64,000 nucleotides of DNA from the NCBI GenBank assembly GCA_024803745.1, contig JANJXV010000130.1:982501-1046500 (forward strand), given 5' to 3'. The notes under the pieces were generated by a model, which made no database searches, had not been told where the DNA came from, and saw only the letters and a program-made list of their open reading frames with translations. Both the position numbers and the translations under genes were made by a program. Position 1 is the first letter of the stretch; every line of letters starts with the position of its first letter. This stretch comes from Megascapheus bottae (lineage: Eukaryota > Chordata > Mammalia > Rodentia > Geomyidae). Below, in pieces: positions 55,186-64,000 of this stretch.

Positions 55186-55682
55186 AAATGTAAAGACTTA
55201 GAAAAAATCATTATTAAGTGAAGTAAGCCAGACTCAAAGGAACATAGGCCCAATAGTCTCCCTCATTTGTCATAATCAGTAGAAACCTTGGGCTCTTCTA
55301 GCAGAGATTTACAATAGAACAAAATCTAGAGACATTAGGCCAAATAGTATGACACTAAATGTAAAGACCTCCAGGATAAGGAAACAAAAGTCATATTATG
55401 AGTGATTGTTGTCCTTAATGTACTATGTTATCTCTCATCTCTTTTGCCATCCCTTGGTTATCTCATATTGTTACAATATTTCACCTTGTTATCTGATATA
55501 TTTTATATGTGCTTAATTGGTTATTTGAAATTGGATAGGGAAGGGGGGAAATCAAGATAAGCGGATGAGGGTAGGAGGGAAATGGGGACCATGTCATGAG
55601 AAAGGGTATCAATGTTTGTGAAGTTACACACCTTTTATCTGGTAAATATAATATAACCCTTCTATTAATCACAATAAAAAAA
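55186..55682 (+). mobile_element. L1 3' end, 5'-truncated insertion
   Basis: 497 bp holding the last ORF2 codons and the 3' UTR (CATATTGTTACAATATTTCA, CTTCTATTAATCACAATAAA). A perfect 16-bp target duplication AAGAAGTCCCCTTCTA lies at 55170-55185 and 55683-55698. The sequence is close to the copy at 41997-42908 (ACCATG..CATGAGAAAGGGTATCAAT), and distinct from the two minus-strand copies. Confidence 0.94.
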
Positions 55683-55698
55683 AAGAAGTCCCCTTCTA

Positions 55699-55935
55699 TT
55701 GTTTGGGATCCAACTCTTCCTCAGATCCTGACTTTACCTTTTTTTTAACCCAGGGTGTCACTTAAGGAGATGTGATGTCATGTCTAGTGAGTTTGGGGGA
55801 CTGATGTGGAGTAAGGTTCATCGAAGACGAAGGAGCATAGATGCTGCACCCAGACAGCAAGAGTGTGCAGGTAGCCTCACAAAGAAGCATCCCTGAGAGA
55901 GTCACCTAGCTTCTGGATGCATTGACACACAAACA
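55699..55935. other. Unannotated unique sequence
   Basis: Nothing recognised. Confidence 0.35.
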
Positions 55936-56065
55936 CTGACTAAAGGGGGAAGAAAATCAGGGAAAATAAAGGGTGATATCGACAAAGAGTCACTGTACTC
56001 TTAACCTGACTTACAGAACTGTAACCCCTTTGTACAACTACATAGTAATAGTAATAATAATAATA
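55936..56065 (+). repeat. Unassigned repeat sharing a 3' motif (copy Z)
   Basis: GGGTGATATCGACAAAGAGT, CACTGTACTCTTAACCTGAC, AGAACTGTAACCCCTTTGTA and CAACTACATAGTAATAG. Shares the CCCTTTGTACAAC core and the spacing with copies X and Y. Confidence 0.4.
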
Positions 56066-56119
56066 GCAAATCATAAATGACATAAAATTCAAAAGAAATA
56101 CAATATTAGGAAATGAAGG

Positions 56120-56212
56120 GGAAGAAGAATAGGAAGGGAAGGAAAAGGAGGAGGAGGAGAAGGAAGAGGAGGAGGAGGAGGAGGAGGAGGAGGAGGAGGA
56201 GAAGGAAGAGGT
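56120..56212. repeat. (GGA)n purine tract
   Basis: GGAAGGGAAGGAAAAGG then (GGA)/(GAA) triplets to 56212. Confidence 0.92.
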
Positions 56213-56214
56213 GA

Positions 56215-57402
56215 TGGTGGTCGTTGTGGGATAGGGTACATGATTGCAACCATGTTTCCGAAATGCCATCTGTCTCACCTGCTCTCCTCCGGTGCCATGC
56301 CACTGGGTATGAGCTTTGGCGTTGTATGTCTAAACACTACCCAGTCATCTTTCACTGAGTCAGGCTTTGTTCAGCTGACATAGGATGATGAAGGCCTAGA
56401 AACACACAGATAACTGAGAAAATACCCCTCCACCTGGGAGTTCCCAGCTGAGCAGCAAAGATGAATAATGGAAATCCAATGTAAAGAGTGATTTAACTGA
56501 GGCATCTTCACAAGGCTGTATTGGCAGAGAAACAAATTACCTATTGATTTTCTTATTTTTTTTCTAGGAGGGAAGCTACACCCTCCCTAATCTAAACACT
56601 TTTTTCTGGGTGGACATGAGTTCTAGCGTGTGGCTGAGTTCCCATTCCCCGAACTGGTGCATTCCTTCAGATGACAATGCGGGGGCCACATCACCACCAG
56701 AAAAGAACAGGACTCTGGACGACGGAGGCCCACACAGCGAGTTACAGCTGCCTCTGACATCTTAGACTTACAAGACTCTCTGGGAGTCTTAAATTTGTCC
56801 AGGAGAAAGAACTCCAGAAGGTAAAATATGATCATGATTAACAACTTTTTCATAGACTTCACTTTTCAGAACACTTGGAGATTTACAGAAAAATCTGAGA
56901 AGACAGAAGAAATGTCCCCACATGCCCTCTTCCTACTACCTCTTATTGTTAACATCCTAGATTCCTTTCACACATTTATTACCATACACAAACCAATAAT
57001 GAGATGGCATTATTAACCCAAGTTCACAGTCCATTCTGCTTTCTTTGATTTTTTTCAACTGACCTGCCACTTATAATCCTATCCCAGGATATCCTGCTCC
57101 CTTAGGCTCCTGTTGGCTGTGACCTATGACAGGTTCTCCAACTCTCCTTGTTTCTATTGGCCTTCAAAGGGATCACTGAACCAGAAGTACATGGAAGGAG
57201 CTGGTGGCTTCACCCCTCCCTCTCCTGGGCAGTAGTCTCTATGGAAGGAGTCCTCTCTTCCCCCCTCAATATTCATAGGACCCATTTTTATCGAAATGAC
57301 TCATGGATATTCACTTTATACTTTACAATATTATCCAACATAACTTTATTGTTCAAAGGGAACAATGAGCCATAAAGAGTTCATTCAGTTCATCTCCTTG
57401 TC

Positions 57403-57406
<4 letters not shown>
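56215..57406. other. Unannotated unique sequence
   Basis: No gene recognised. Confidence 0.4.

Positions 57407-57457
<51 letters not shown>
57407..57457. repeat. (AC)25 microsatellite
   Basis: Fifty-one uninterrupted bases of AC. Confidence 0.96.
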
Positions 57458-57458
<1 letters not shown>

Positions 57459-57459
57459 C

Positions 57460-58944
57460 CTTTGGAGGGACCAGAGTGTAAGAATGACGTTTCGCCTATA
57501 TCCAGTATGTGAGCTCAAGCTGATTGCCTCAGATACCCCCAGTCTTTAAGTACTGGAAGGAGTACAACCTCATGTGAACCCACTTGCTAAAACACAAATG
57601 TTGGAGATATGAAGAAAGAGAGATAGACAGAGAAAGAGATGGAAAGAGGAGAGACAGCAGACTGAAAGAGCTTCTACTGTGCCAAAGTAGTGGCAGCCAC
57701 TTTATTGTATCATCCAGCTTCTGTCCTTCACACCCTCCCACCCCAACTCAAGATGGACAGACAAGAGGAAAAGCTTGAGAAGGAAAAAGCAACAACAATC
57801 CACAGGCCAGTTCAGCCAGCCAGCTTAGGCACTGCCTCCTAGCTGGAAGTTATAGAAAGCCAAGACACAGTACAGACACACTGACATTTTCTGAAGTCTG
57901 AAATGGAGAAGGGTGGGGCGGGGTGTTCTATTTGGGAACCTGAGCATGTCTCCTCAGATTCCCTTCCATTCGATTGTATACGTTCATTCCACTGGCTGAA
58001 GATCAAGCCCCCAGCTCCACACTCTCCCTCCTACAATCTCCAGCACAGTTCCCTCTGCGTCCCCTTCTGGCCCAGCAAATTACAAAGACAACTTCCAGTA
58101 GCAGGTGGCTACTGGACACATGGCTGGGTAAAGTCCAGAGCAGAAACAAAAACAGAAACCCAATCTCCTCTGAAAGCTCCACAGTAAACAGAACTCTCAT
58201 CCAAAGGCGGCCTCCTAGATCCCCAGCAGCCATTGCTAGGCTGATTCCTCTTCCCCAATAAAGCAGTGCCTGGAATGACAAGGTAAAGGACTGACTTCCT
58301 ATCCCCATCAGGCTGGGTATCAAACGCCTTCCCTCCTCCAGGTCACCCCACCTTCCCAAAGGCTCGGCTTGCTCTCCATCGGTTAGAAGACCACAAGGCC
58401 TTGCACAATACAATTCAATTTTAGCAATGGTTCCACCTCCACTGAGAAGTGGGCGGAGTCTCAGTGTGAGGGCAGCCTTTCTTTATGGCCTCCACTTTAG
58501 AAAAATGACAACATTATCCTTTAGATTTCTTAAGGAAAGAAAACAGAGCCAAAGTAGGCTGCAGCATCGAGCTGGGGTCTAAGACCTTGTTCATAATACC
58601 CGAGAAACTTCAAAACCTTACGCAAGGACAATGCCTAGTATAACATGCCCATTGATAGCGAAGAAGCCCAAGAAAACTAGGCCATGGGTATAAGGAGAGG
58701 CAAAAATAGTGATACATGGGCGGAGAGACACACACCCGAGAGCTTTTCCTTCCTACTTTAAGAACAGAATTGAATGGGAGCGGTGGCTTTCAGTGGGACG
58801 TCAAAACTGCCTCACAACTCTGGCAGGAGCTAACTTTGTTTTCTAAATTTAAAGACATTGCAGTTTCTATAATTCGTCTCCAATGAAACTATACTTTTTT
58901 TTTCTTTTTTAGTACTGGCATTGTTGCTAACTCACTGTATAGAC
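57460..58944. other. Unannotated sequence
   Basis: 57600-57660 is purine-rich. A 136-codon minus frame (58003-58413) has hydrophobic stretches but no recognisable family and no Kozak or splice context; a plus-strand AATAAA lies at about 58256. Not called a gene. Confidence 0.4.
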
Positions 58945-59060
58945 ACAGTCTTTTTCCAGAATGTTCAGTTTACTCATCTGTAAACTGGGAACACTCTACA
59001 TAATGCCTGAAAGGTTTGGGTAGGGCTGCTGTGAAAAGCCAAATGATCCAGGACAAAGCA
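58945..59060 (+). repeat. MIR SINE fragment
   Basis: GTTCAGTTTACTCATCTGTA, AACTGGGAACACTCTACATA and GGTAGGGCTGCTGTGAAAAG follow the MIR order ('cctcagtttcctcatctgtaaaatggg ... gttgtgaggatt'). Confidence 0.7.
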
Positions 59061-59141
59061 GAGGCCATTCCTGTCTTCTGAAATGAACAGATACCAGAGA
59101 GAATGAAGTTCATGTAGGCATACAATGGAATATAGATTGAG

Positions 59142-59144
<3 letters not shown>

Positions 59145-59202
<58 letters not shown>

Positions 59203-59206
59203 GCAC
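59145..59206. repeat. (AC)n microsatellite
   Basis: (AC) to 59198, then a GCACGCAC variant end. Confidence 0.96.
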
Positions 59207-59489
59207 AAAATCCCACAGTGACTGACAACTCACAAAGTTTCCAATTCTTCCTGACTAGCATACTTCCCAGAAAACAGCAGTCATTTCAAAGGCAAAGGGG
59301 TAAGGCCATTTTCAAGGTCATCAGTCAAGGTTAAAGAGCATCCTGATCCTTGGGCTGTATTTCTCTCTCTAACCCTCTCTCTCCCCCTTGGATCATGACT
59401 CATTAGCATGAATGTGTCAGAGTGTCTTGTAGCAGGAAAGAAGCAGATCTAAATGAGTTCTTTTCTAACAGAAGCAGCCATGTATAAAG

Positions 59490-59592
59490 ATGGCACTGAT
59501 CAATCATTCACTCGATAAAATATCTACTTGAACTGGTCATACGTTATCCTCTAGGCACTGAAAATACAACAGTGGGCAAAGACACTCACAGC
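59490..59592 (-). repeat. L2-like LINE 3' end
   Basis: GATCAATCATTCACTCGATA, AAATATCTACTTGAACTGG, CCTCTAGGCACTGAAAATAC and AACAGTGGGCAAAGACA follow the complement of the L2 3' end. Confidence 0.65.
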
Positions 59593-59596
59593 TATA

Positions 59597-59845
59597 GGCT
59601 GGATGCTGTGACTCATGCCTGTAATTTCCAGGAATGAGTAGATTTTCATGACCTCTGGGGTGTTGTGATCAGTAAGATTCCCTTTTGAGGACAGCCCAGG
59701 CAAAAAAATTGCAAGACCCTAGGTCAACGAACAAACTGGGCATAGTGGCTGATATCTGCCATTGGGCAGCATAGATAGGAGACTCGCCATCTAATTCAAG
59801 GCTGGGCAGAAACATGAGACTCTAGTCATAAAAATTACATTCATA
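59597..59845 (+). mobile_element. Two B1-like monomers in tandem, old
   Basis: First: GGCTGGATGCTGTGACTCAT, GCCTGTAATTTCCAGGAATG, GCCCAGGCAAAAAAATTGCA. Second: ACTGGGCATAGTGGCTGATA, TCTGCCATTGGGCAGCATAG, CAAGGCTGGGCAGAAACATG. Both lack the Geo tail. Confidence 0.6.
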
Positions 59846-61367
59846 CCTGTAAAAAAAAAGAATCACTTCCAGCTTGGAGAAAAAAGATAAAAACTTTTTA
59901 AAGGCAATGATGCCACATTATTACAAGCTTCGGGATGGGGCAGAGGGGACAAGCCCAAGGTGCTGTGATAATCAGGAAAGGCTCTTCAGTGGTGACTTTG
60001 GCCTCTACCCCCACTGGATACTGGCTGATGCTTCGAGCCAAAGGCAATGAGAAAGTGTTCCAGACATTGCAGGGCATTTATTCCCTGGAAAGACTCAATC
60101 CTGCCTTCATTTGAGCCATCATGGTAAAAGGTCAAATCCCATTGTGCACAGGTAGAGATACAAATGAGGGTCCCTCTCCCGAGCCTCAGCTTTTTCTATT
60201 CCAGCCAATGCATCCTGTACATCAGTTCTGCCTCTAAATGACTCCAGTGTTGACTCAGAAAAAAAAATAAAATAAAATGAAATGAAACTTTCAGAACAGA
60301 TGTCCCTTCTCCAATCTCTCCAGTGTTCTCAGACATTAAATCAAGGATGATTTTTTTCTTCCTTTCTTTTTTTTTCCTGTCTCTCCCCACCCCCACAGTG
60401 GAGGCAAAAAGAGAGATACAATTGGATGCAGTCTCATCCAAACCAGCAGTGGGGTGCTGGCTGTCAAAACAACCACCATCCTGGTGGATCTCTGCCCAGT
60501 TCTAGGGGTCACTGCAATGGATTGGGTGATTTGACATTTCCTCCTAAGATGTGCATTTATTTTAAAATCCCCTTATTCCCCTCCTAGCTCCCCCCATGCC
60601 CTAAGTTTGCTCTGCGATGAAATCCACTGATGTATTTAGGAAGGAGAGAGGGAACAGCAGCTCGTTCCACGCAGCAGAAACACGATGGGGACAATTTCCT
60701 TCGTTCCCTCTTTGTGTAACAGTGAGGCGGCTATGGAGTTTGTCTTCCCTCACTCCAATTACCCTGCCAGACAAAGATAGTTTTCTGTAGAAGCGTCCTG
60801 AGCATGTAATTTTATTACCTTAGCACTGATTTTAACATAATTCATGTAATTTCTTGTGCGGAAGCAAAGTTACCTTTCTAAACACCTGGCAAAATGAGAG
60901 CTGATGGATTTTTCTTAAACTCCCACTAACTCTCCCCTCCCTGTAGAAGTTTCTGCTAAAAGAAGAAACATGAAGAGGTGCTTTGCTCCTATGGCCTCCC
61001 TAGACACAGAAAAGGGCTGGCAGTGCCTTCCTTGCTTGATTTTCTCTGACGCCCCATGTCACACACAGCCGTCCTATGAAGGTATAAGAGGCCAAGCCTC
61101 CTACACAAGTGACAGCGAGAGTGGGGACACTCATATAGGGCCATCTCATATGCATTACTGGGTGCTTAGTAACCTCATCAACATCCCCCACCCCAATCTC
61201 TCTACCCATTCAACCCCAAACTCCAATTAACTTTATTTATTATCAAATGAAACAAACAGAGAGTTCTATACTTTAGTCCCTCGGGTGGCTCTAGTCTATT
61301 CCCAGGACCCAAATAGGAGGCAGAAGAAAAAGTAACTTCATTCTGTGTGTAAATGGAGTTCATGAGC
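59846..61367. other. Unique sequence, possible conserved non-coding DNA
   Basis: 60600-60960 is free of repeats and of codon-like periodicity, and reads like a conserved non-coding element (CCCTGCCAGACAAAGATAGT, TTTAACATAATTCATG). No gene recognised. Confidence 0.35.
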
Positions 61368-61592
61368 CTGGCACCGGTGTCTCACTCCTAGAAATCTAGC
61401 TATTCTGGACTCTGAGATCTGAGGTTCATGGTTTGATGCCAGCCCAGGAAAGACAAATACAAGGACTTTTATCTCCAATTAACCATCAAAAAGCTGGAAG
61501 GTGGTGTGGCTCAAGTGATACAGTGTCATCACTGAATGAAAAAGCCAAGTAAGAGCTCAAGGCCCCGACCTTAAGCACAAACACTGGAAGAT
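61368..61592 (+). mobile_element. B1/Alu-headed composite SINE
   Basis: CCTGGCACCGGTGTCTCACT, CTCTGAGATCTGAGGTTCAT, TTTATCTCCAATTAACCATC left half; GGTGTGGCTCAAGTGATAC, AGAGCTCAAGGCCCCGACC right half. Continues into a purine tract. Confidence 0.8.
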
Positions 61593-61599
61593 AGGCAGA

Positions 61600-61746
61600 C
61601 CAGCAAGACAGGAAGGAAGGGAGGGAGGAGGGAGGGAGGGAAGAGGAGAGGAGAGAGGAGGGGAGGGGAAGGGGAAAGGAAAAGGGAAAGGGAAAGGAAA
61701 GGAAAGAGGAAGGGGAAGGAGAAAGGGAAGGAAAGAAAAGAGAAGA
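61600..61746. repeat. Polypurine tract on a SINE tail
   Basis: GGAAGGAAGGGAGGGAGGAG then GGAAAGGGAAAG units; scattered C only at the start. Confidence 0.92.
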
Positions 61747-61892
61747 ATTCATAGCCAATCAAAAGTCTCAAAGGAGTGACCTGAGACGATCTAAAAGGTA
61801 ATTTATCATCATTTCTCTCACAACCACATCCTGCAATTTTCCTCTAGCACCAATAGTTCCATCTGCACAGCAGAGAGCCATAATTAAACATT

Positions 61893-61958
61893 CCTTTCTC
61901 ATTTATTCAGCAAGTGCTTGTAGACTGCTCCACACCAAGCCCCAGGGGTCAGCATTTG
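61893..61958 (-). repeat. L2-like LINE 3' end fragment
   Basis: TTTCTCATTTATTCAGCAAG, TGCTTGTAGACTGCTCC and CCAAGCCCCAGGGGTCAG follow the L2 complement. Confidence 0.45.
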
Positions 61959-61964
61959 GAGGCA

Positions 61965-62095
61965 GCAACTCCTTTGATTCTCATTACAATGGTGTGGGAC
62001 AGGGGGCGGGAGCCCATTTCACAGATGACAGCCCAGAGGCCTTGAGTGGAAGCCAATGGAGAGCACACGGGAATACAAACTAGGCCATTTACTTC
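61965..62095 (+). repeat. MIR SINE fragment
   Basis: CCTTTGATTCTCATTACAAT, GGAGCCCATTTCACAGATGA and CAGCCCAGAGGCC match the MIR 3' half. Confidence 0.62.
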
Positions 62096-62109
62096 CCTTG
62101 TTGGGGAGG

Positions 62110-62829
62110 GGGTCTTAATTAGAAGATGATAGTGGGAATGTATAGCTCCTGGCTCCATCATTCAGCAGCGGGTAGACTTGGGCAGGTGGCCTGGTGTTTG
62201 TCAGTGCCAATCTAGTTAGTTTTAGCAGGGAGTTGGAAATGATTTCTTGTGGAAGAATAGCAGTGAGGACAAAACCCCCCACTGGATGTAGCACCCCTGC
62301 ATCTCCAGTTCCAGAAGTAAGTCACCATGACACTGAGACACAAATGACAAGAGGATGAACATCTGATTCTGGGCCACCATCTTGTCTGGCTAGGATGACT
62401 GTACCAGCCTCCTGAATAGTCTTTCTGCTTTTTTTCCCCTCATTGCCTGTGGCAGGTTCTTTGCAAAGATGTCTGTAATTATTCCCGTCTCTGGATCACA
62501 CCCAGGCTGTGCAGTTTGGCAGTGTCTCCCCTTAGGAAGTAGAGTCTATTTATCCACCTCTTGAGTTCAGTTTGGCTTCCATGGTTGCCTTGGCCCAAAA
62601 GAATCAAGTAGACATGACAGTGTGCCAATGCTGAGGCCGGGCTTCACGAGCATTCCTGCATCTCTGCTCTCTGTATGCCTTGCTCAGGTTCAACTCAGTG
62701 AGCGCTGAAGAGCTCGTGGCTCAGAACAGAATCAGTGAAGGACTCGGCCAAAGGAACAAAGCTAAACCGCCCGACCCCATCCCAGAGGGTTCCATACGTT
62801 GGTTCCCGACACAGCGCTGCTCAGACATG
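62110..62829. other. Unannotated unique sequence
   Basis: No gene recognised. Confidence 0.4.
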
Positions 62830-63200
62830 GCAGTGGGAGAATGAGGGAGGGGGAGATGATTAGACCCATTCATTATTGGAACCCTAAGTTCCTGGCACTA
62901 TTTGGAGGTGGTAGTGATTAAGTTGACAGTGCCTGGATGAGGAAGTGCCTGCCTCTGAAGGGTGTTCTGCATGGCCCCTTCCCGTCCCTCTCTCTGCCTC
63001 CTGGCTTTCACAAGGTGAGCAATTCTGGGCTCCAACACTCAACCCCACCCTGGGCCCTCAGCCATGAAGCCAAGCTATCCCTGACTGAATCCTCTGCAAG
63101 TATAAGCAAAAATAAAATGTTTCCTCACCAAAAATGGCTCCTTCTGGGTCTTCACCATACTACTGGAAAAGTCTGACTAGCCAGAACACAGAGAACAAAG
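62830..63200 (+). mobile_element. MaLR-type LTR-like repeat
   Basis: TGGCAGTGGGAGAATGAGGG, ATTTGGAGGTGGTAGTGATT, CCCTCTCTCTGCCTCCTGGC, TTTCACAAGGTGAGCAATTC, then AAGTATAAGCAAAAATAAAA and a final GGAAAAGTCTGACTAG follow the MaLR LTR order ('ttggaggtggg...', 'cctctctgcttcctggctgccatgaggtgagc...', 'gtgagccaaaataaacctttcctcc...'). No internal coding region. Solo LTR, family not resolved. Confidence 0.48.
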
Positions 63201-63327
63201 CAAGAGCAAACAAAGGCAATTATTATTTTTACTGGCTCGGTTCTGTAGTGGCTTTGGGCTCTCAACCCATAGCTGACCCAATCCTCTCCAAACTCCACAG
63301 GCAGCGTGAGAGTTTGTAAATCCTCCT

Positions 63328-63402
63328 ATGGATTTGAGGTGCTTGCCTAGCGTGTGAGGAGACCCACCCTCCCCAGGTTCCATCCCCAGCACCACAAAAT
63401 AA
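63328..63402 (+). mobile_element. ID-like monomer
   Basis: GAGGTGCTTGCCTAGCGTGT, GAGACCCACCCTCCCCAGGT and TCCATCCCCAGCACCACAAA carry the ID right portion, closer to classic rodent ID than to IDL. Confidence 0.65.
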
Positions 63403-63875
63403 TACATGAATATGTAGATTAATAACTGTGTATACATTTGCATAGATATCTACAGACGAGTTGGAGAGCCTCCCTTCTCTGATTACAGCGCTCTAAGGAG
63501 AGCATACTCGTCTTGTTTAGAAGACAATTCAATGATGATAACTCACTTTTTGCATGATGGAGCCCTGGGCTACTTTTCTGAGTTCATCACTCAAAAAATC
63601 TCCCAACAGCTTGCCATTCTCTGACCACGTTGCCATTTCTTTCATCCCTATGCAGGCCCTTAGTATAGCCCTTACTGCATGCTCACTCTCTCTCTCTCCT
63701 CCCCCCCTTCTCTGAAGACTCCTTTCCCCTGAGTGCAAATGGCTGCCTCCTCTTCCTGATTGAAGTCTTGGCTCTGGTGGTCACTCCACAGTGGGTCTCC
63801 CAGGTCCCCCATGGTCATAGGCATTGTCTGTACTCTACTCAATTCATTCTATTAAAATAACAATGCTTATCAGAG
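63403..63875. other. Unannotated unique sequence
   Basis: No gene recognised. Confidence 0.4.
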
Positions 63876-63877
63876 CT

Positions 63878-64000
63878 GGGCGTCAGGGGCTCACACCCAT
63901 AATCCTTACTGCTCAAGAGGCTGAAATCTGAGAATCATGGCTCGAAACTAAGTCGGGTCAGAAAAGTCCAAGAGACTCTTATCTTCGATGGAGCGACAAA
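63878..64000 (+). mobile_element. B1/Alu-headed composite SINE, cut by the window end
   Basis: GCTGGGCGTCAGGGGCTCAC, ACCCATAATCCTTACTGCTC, CCAAGAGACTCTTATCTTCG: left half and junction; the right monomer lies outside the window. Confidence 0.8.

Noticed and set aside
58003..58413. 136-codon minus frame
   Set aside because: Hydrophobic stretches only; no recognisable family, start context or splice sites, and overlapping plus-strand frames.

Overview
The window is mammalian genomic DNA without a recognisable protein-coding gene. Its dispersed repeats point to a rodent. There are many tRNA-Ala-like ID elements fused to a second tRNA-like monomer; this arrangement fits the IDL-Geo SINE, known from the superfamily Geomyoidea (kangaroo rats, pocket mice, pocket gophers). 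There are also many composite SINEs whose left half looks like B1/Alu and whose right half is that same second monomer. I infer a heteromyid or geomyid rodent from the repeat types alone. Species and locus could not be determined.

Layout. 1-5 kb holds an ancient L2 piece, an LTR-like block, TA-rich DNA, a young IDL-Geo insertion and a MaLR-like LTR end. 5-16 kb is unique DNA with SINEs and MIRs, plus a possible 3' terminal exon at 9.36-9.82 kb. 16-28 kb has a strong CTCF-like motif (16.1 kb), a purine tract, an old L1 piece, SINEs, a TA-rich block carrying a SINE, and an oppositely oriented CTCF-like motif (27.7 kb). 28-34 kb is dense in MIRs, SINEs with purine-tract tails, an old L1 3' end and a 333-bp almost pure purine tract. 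33.8-36.2 kb contains two exon-like segments on the minus strand separated by an LTR-like block and by a SINE inside a SINE inside a SINE. 36-40 kb is mostly unique, apart from a SINE, an L1M-like piece and a degenerate SINE at 38.2-39.0 kb. 40-56 kb carries four 5'-truncated L1 insertions with target-site duplications, SINEs, long microsatellites and a 66-bp exon-like segment. 56-64 kb is largely unique, with old MIR/L2 pieces, B1-like copies and a MaLR-like LTR.

No genes act together here that I can demonstrate. All open reading frames are short, and most of the longer ones lie in purine tracts, SINEs or L1. The region is best read as intergenic or intronic. If the candidate minus-strand exons are real they would belong to one minus-strand transcript, coding or non-coding. 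I found no CRISPR array, no functional tRNA or rRNA gene, no CpG-island promoter and no novel molecular system. The strongest results are the nested retroposons with readable target-site duplications and the sharing of one right-hand SINE monomer by two different left-hand monomers.
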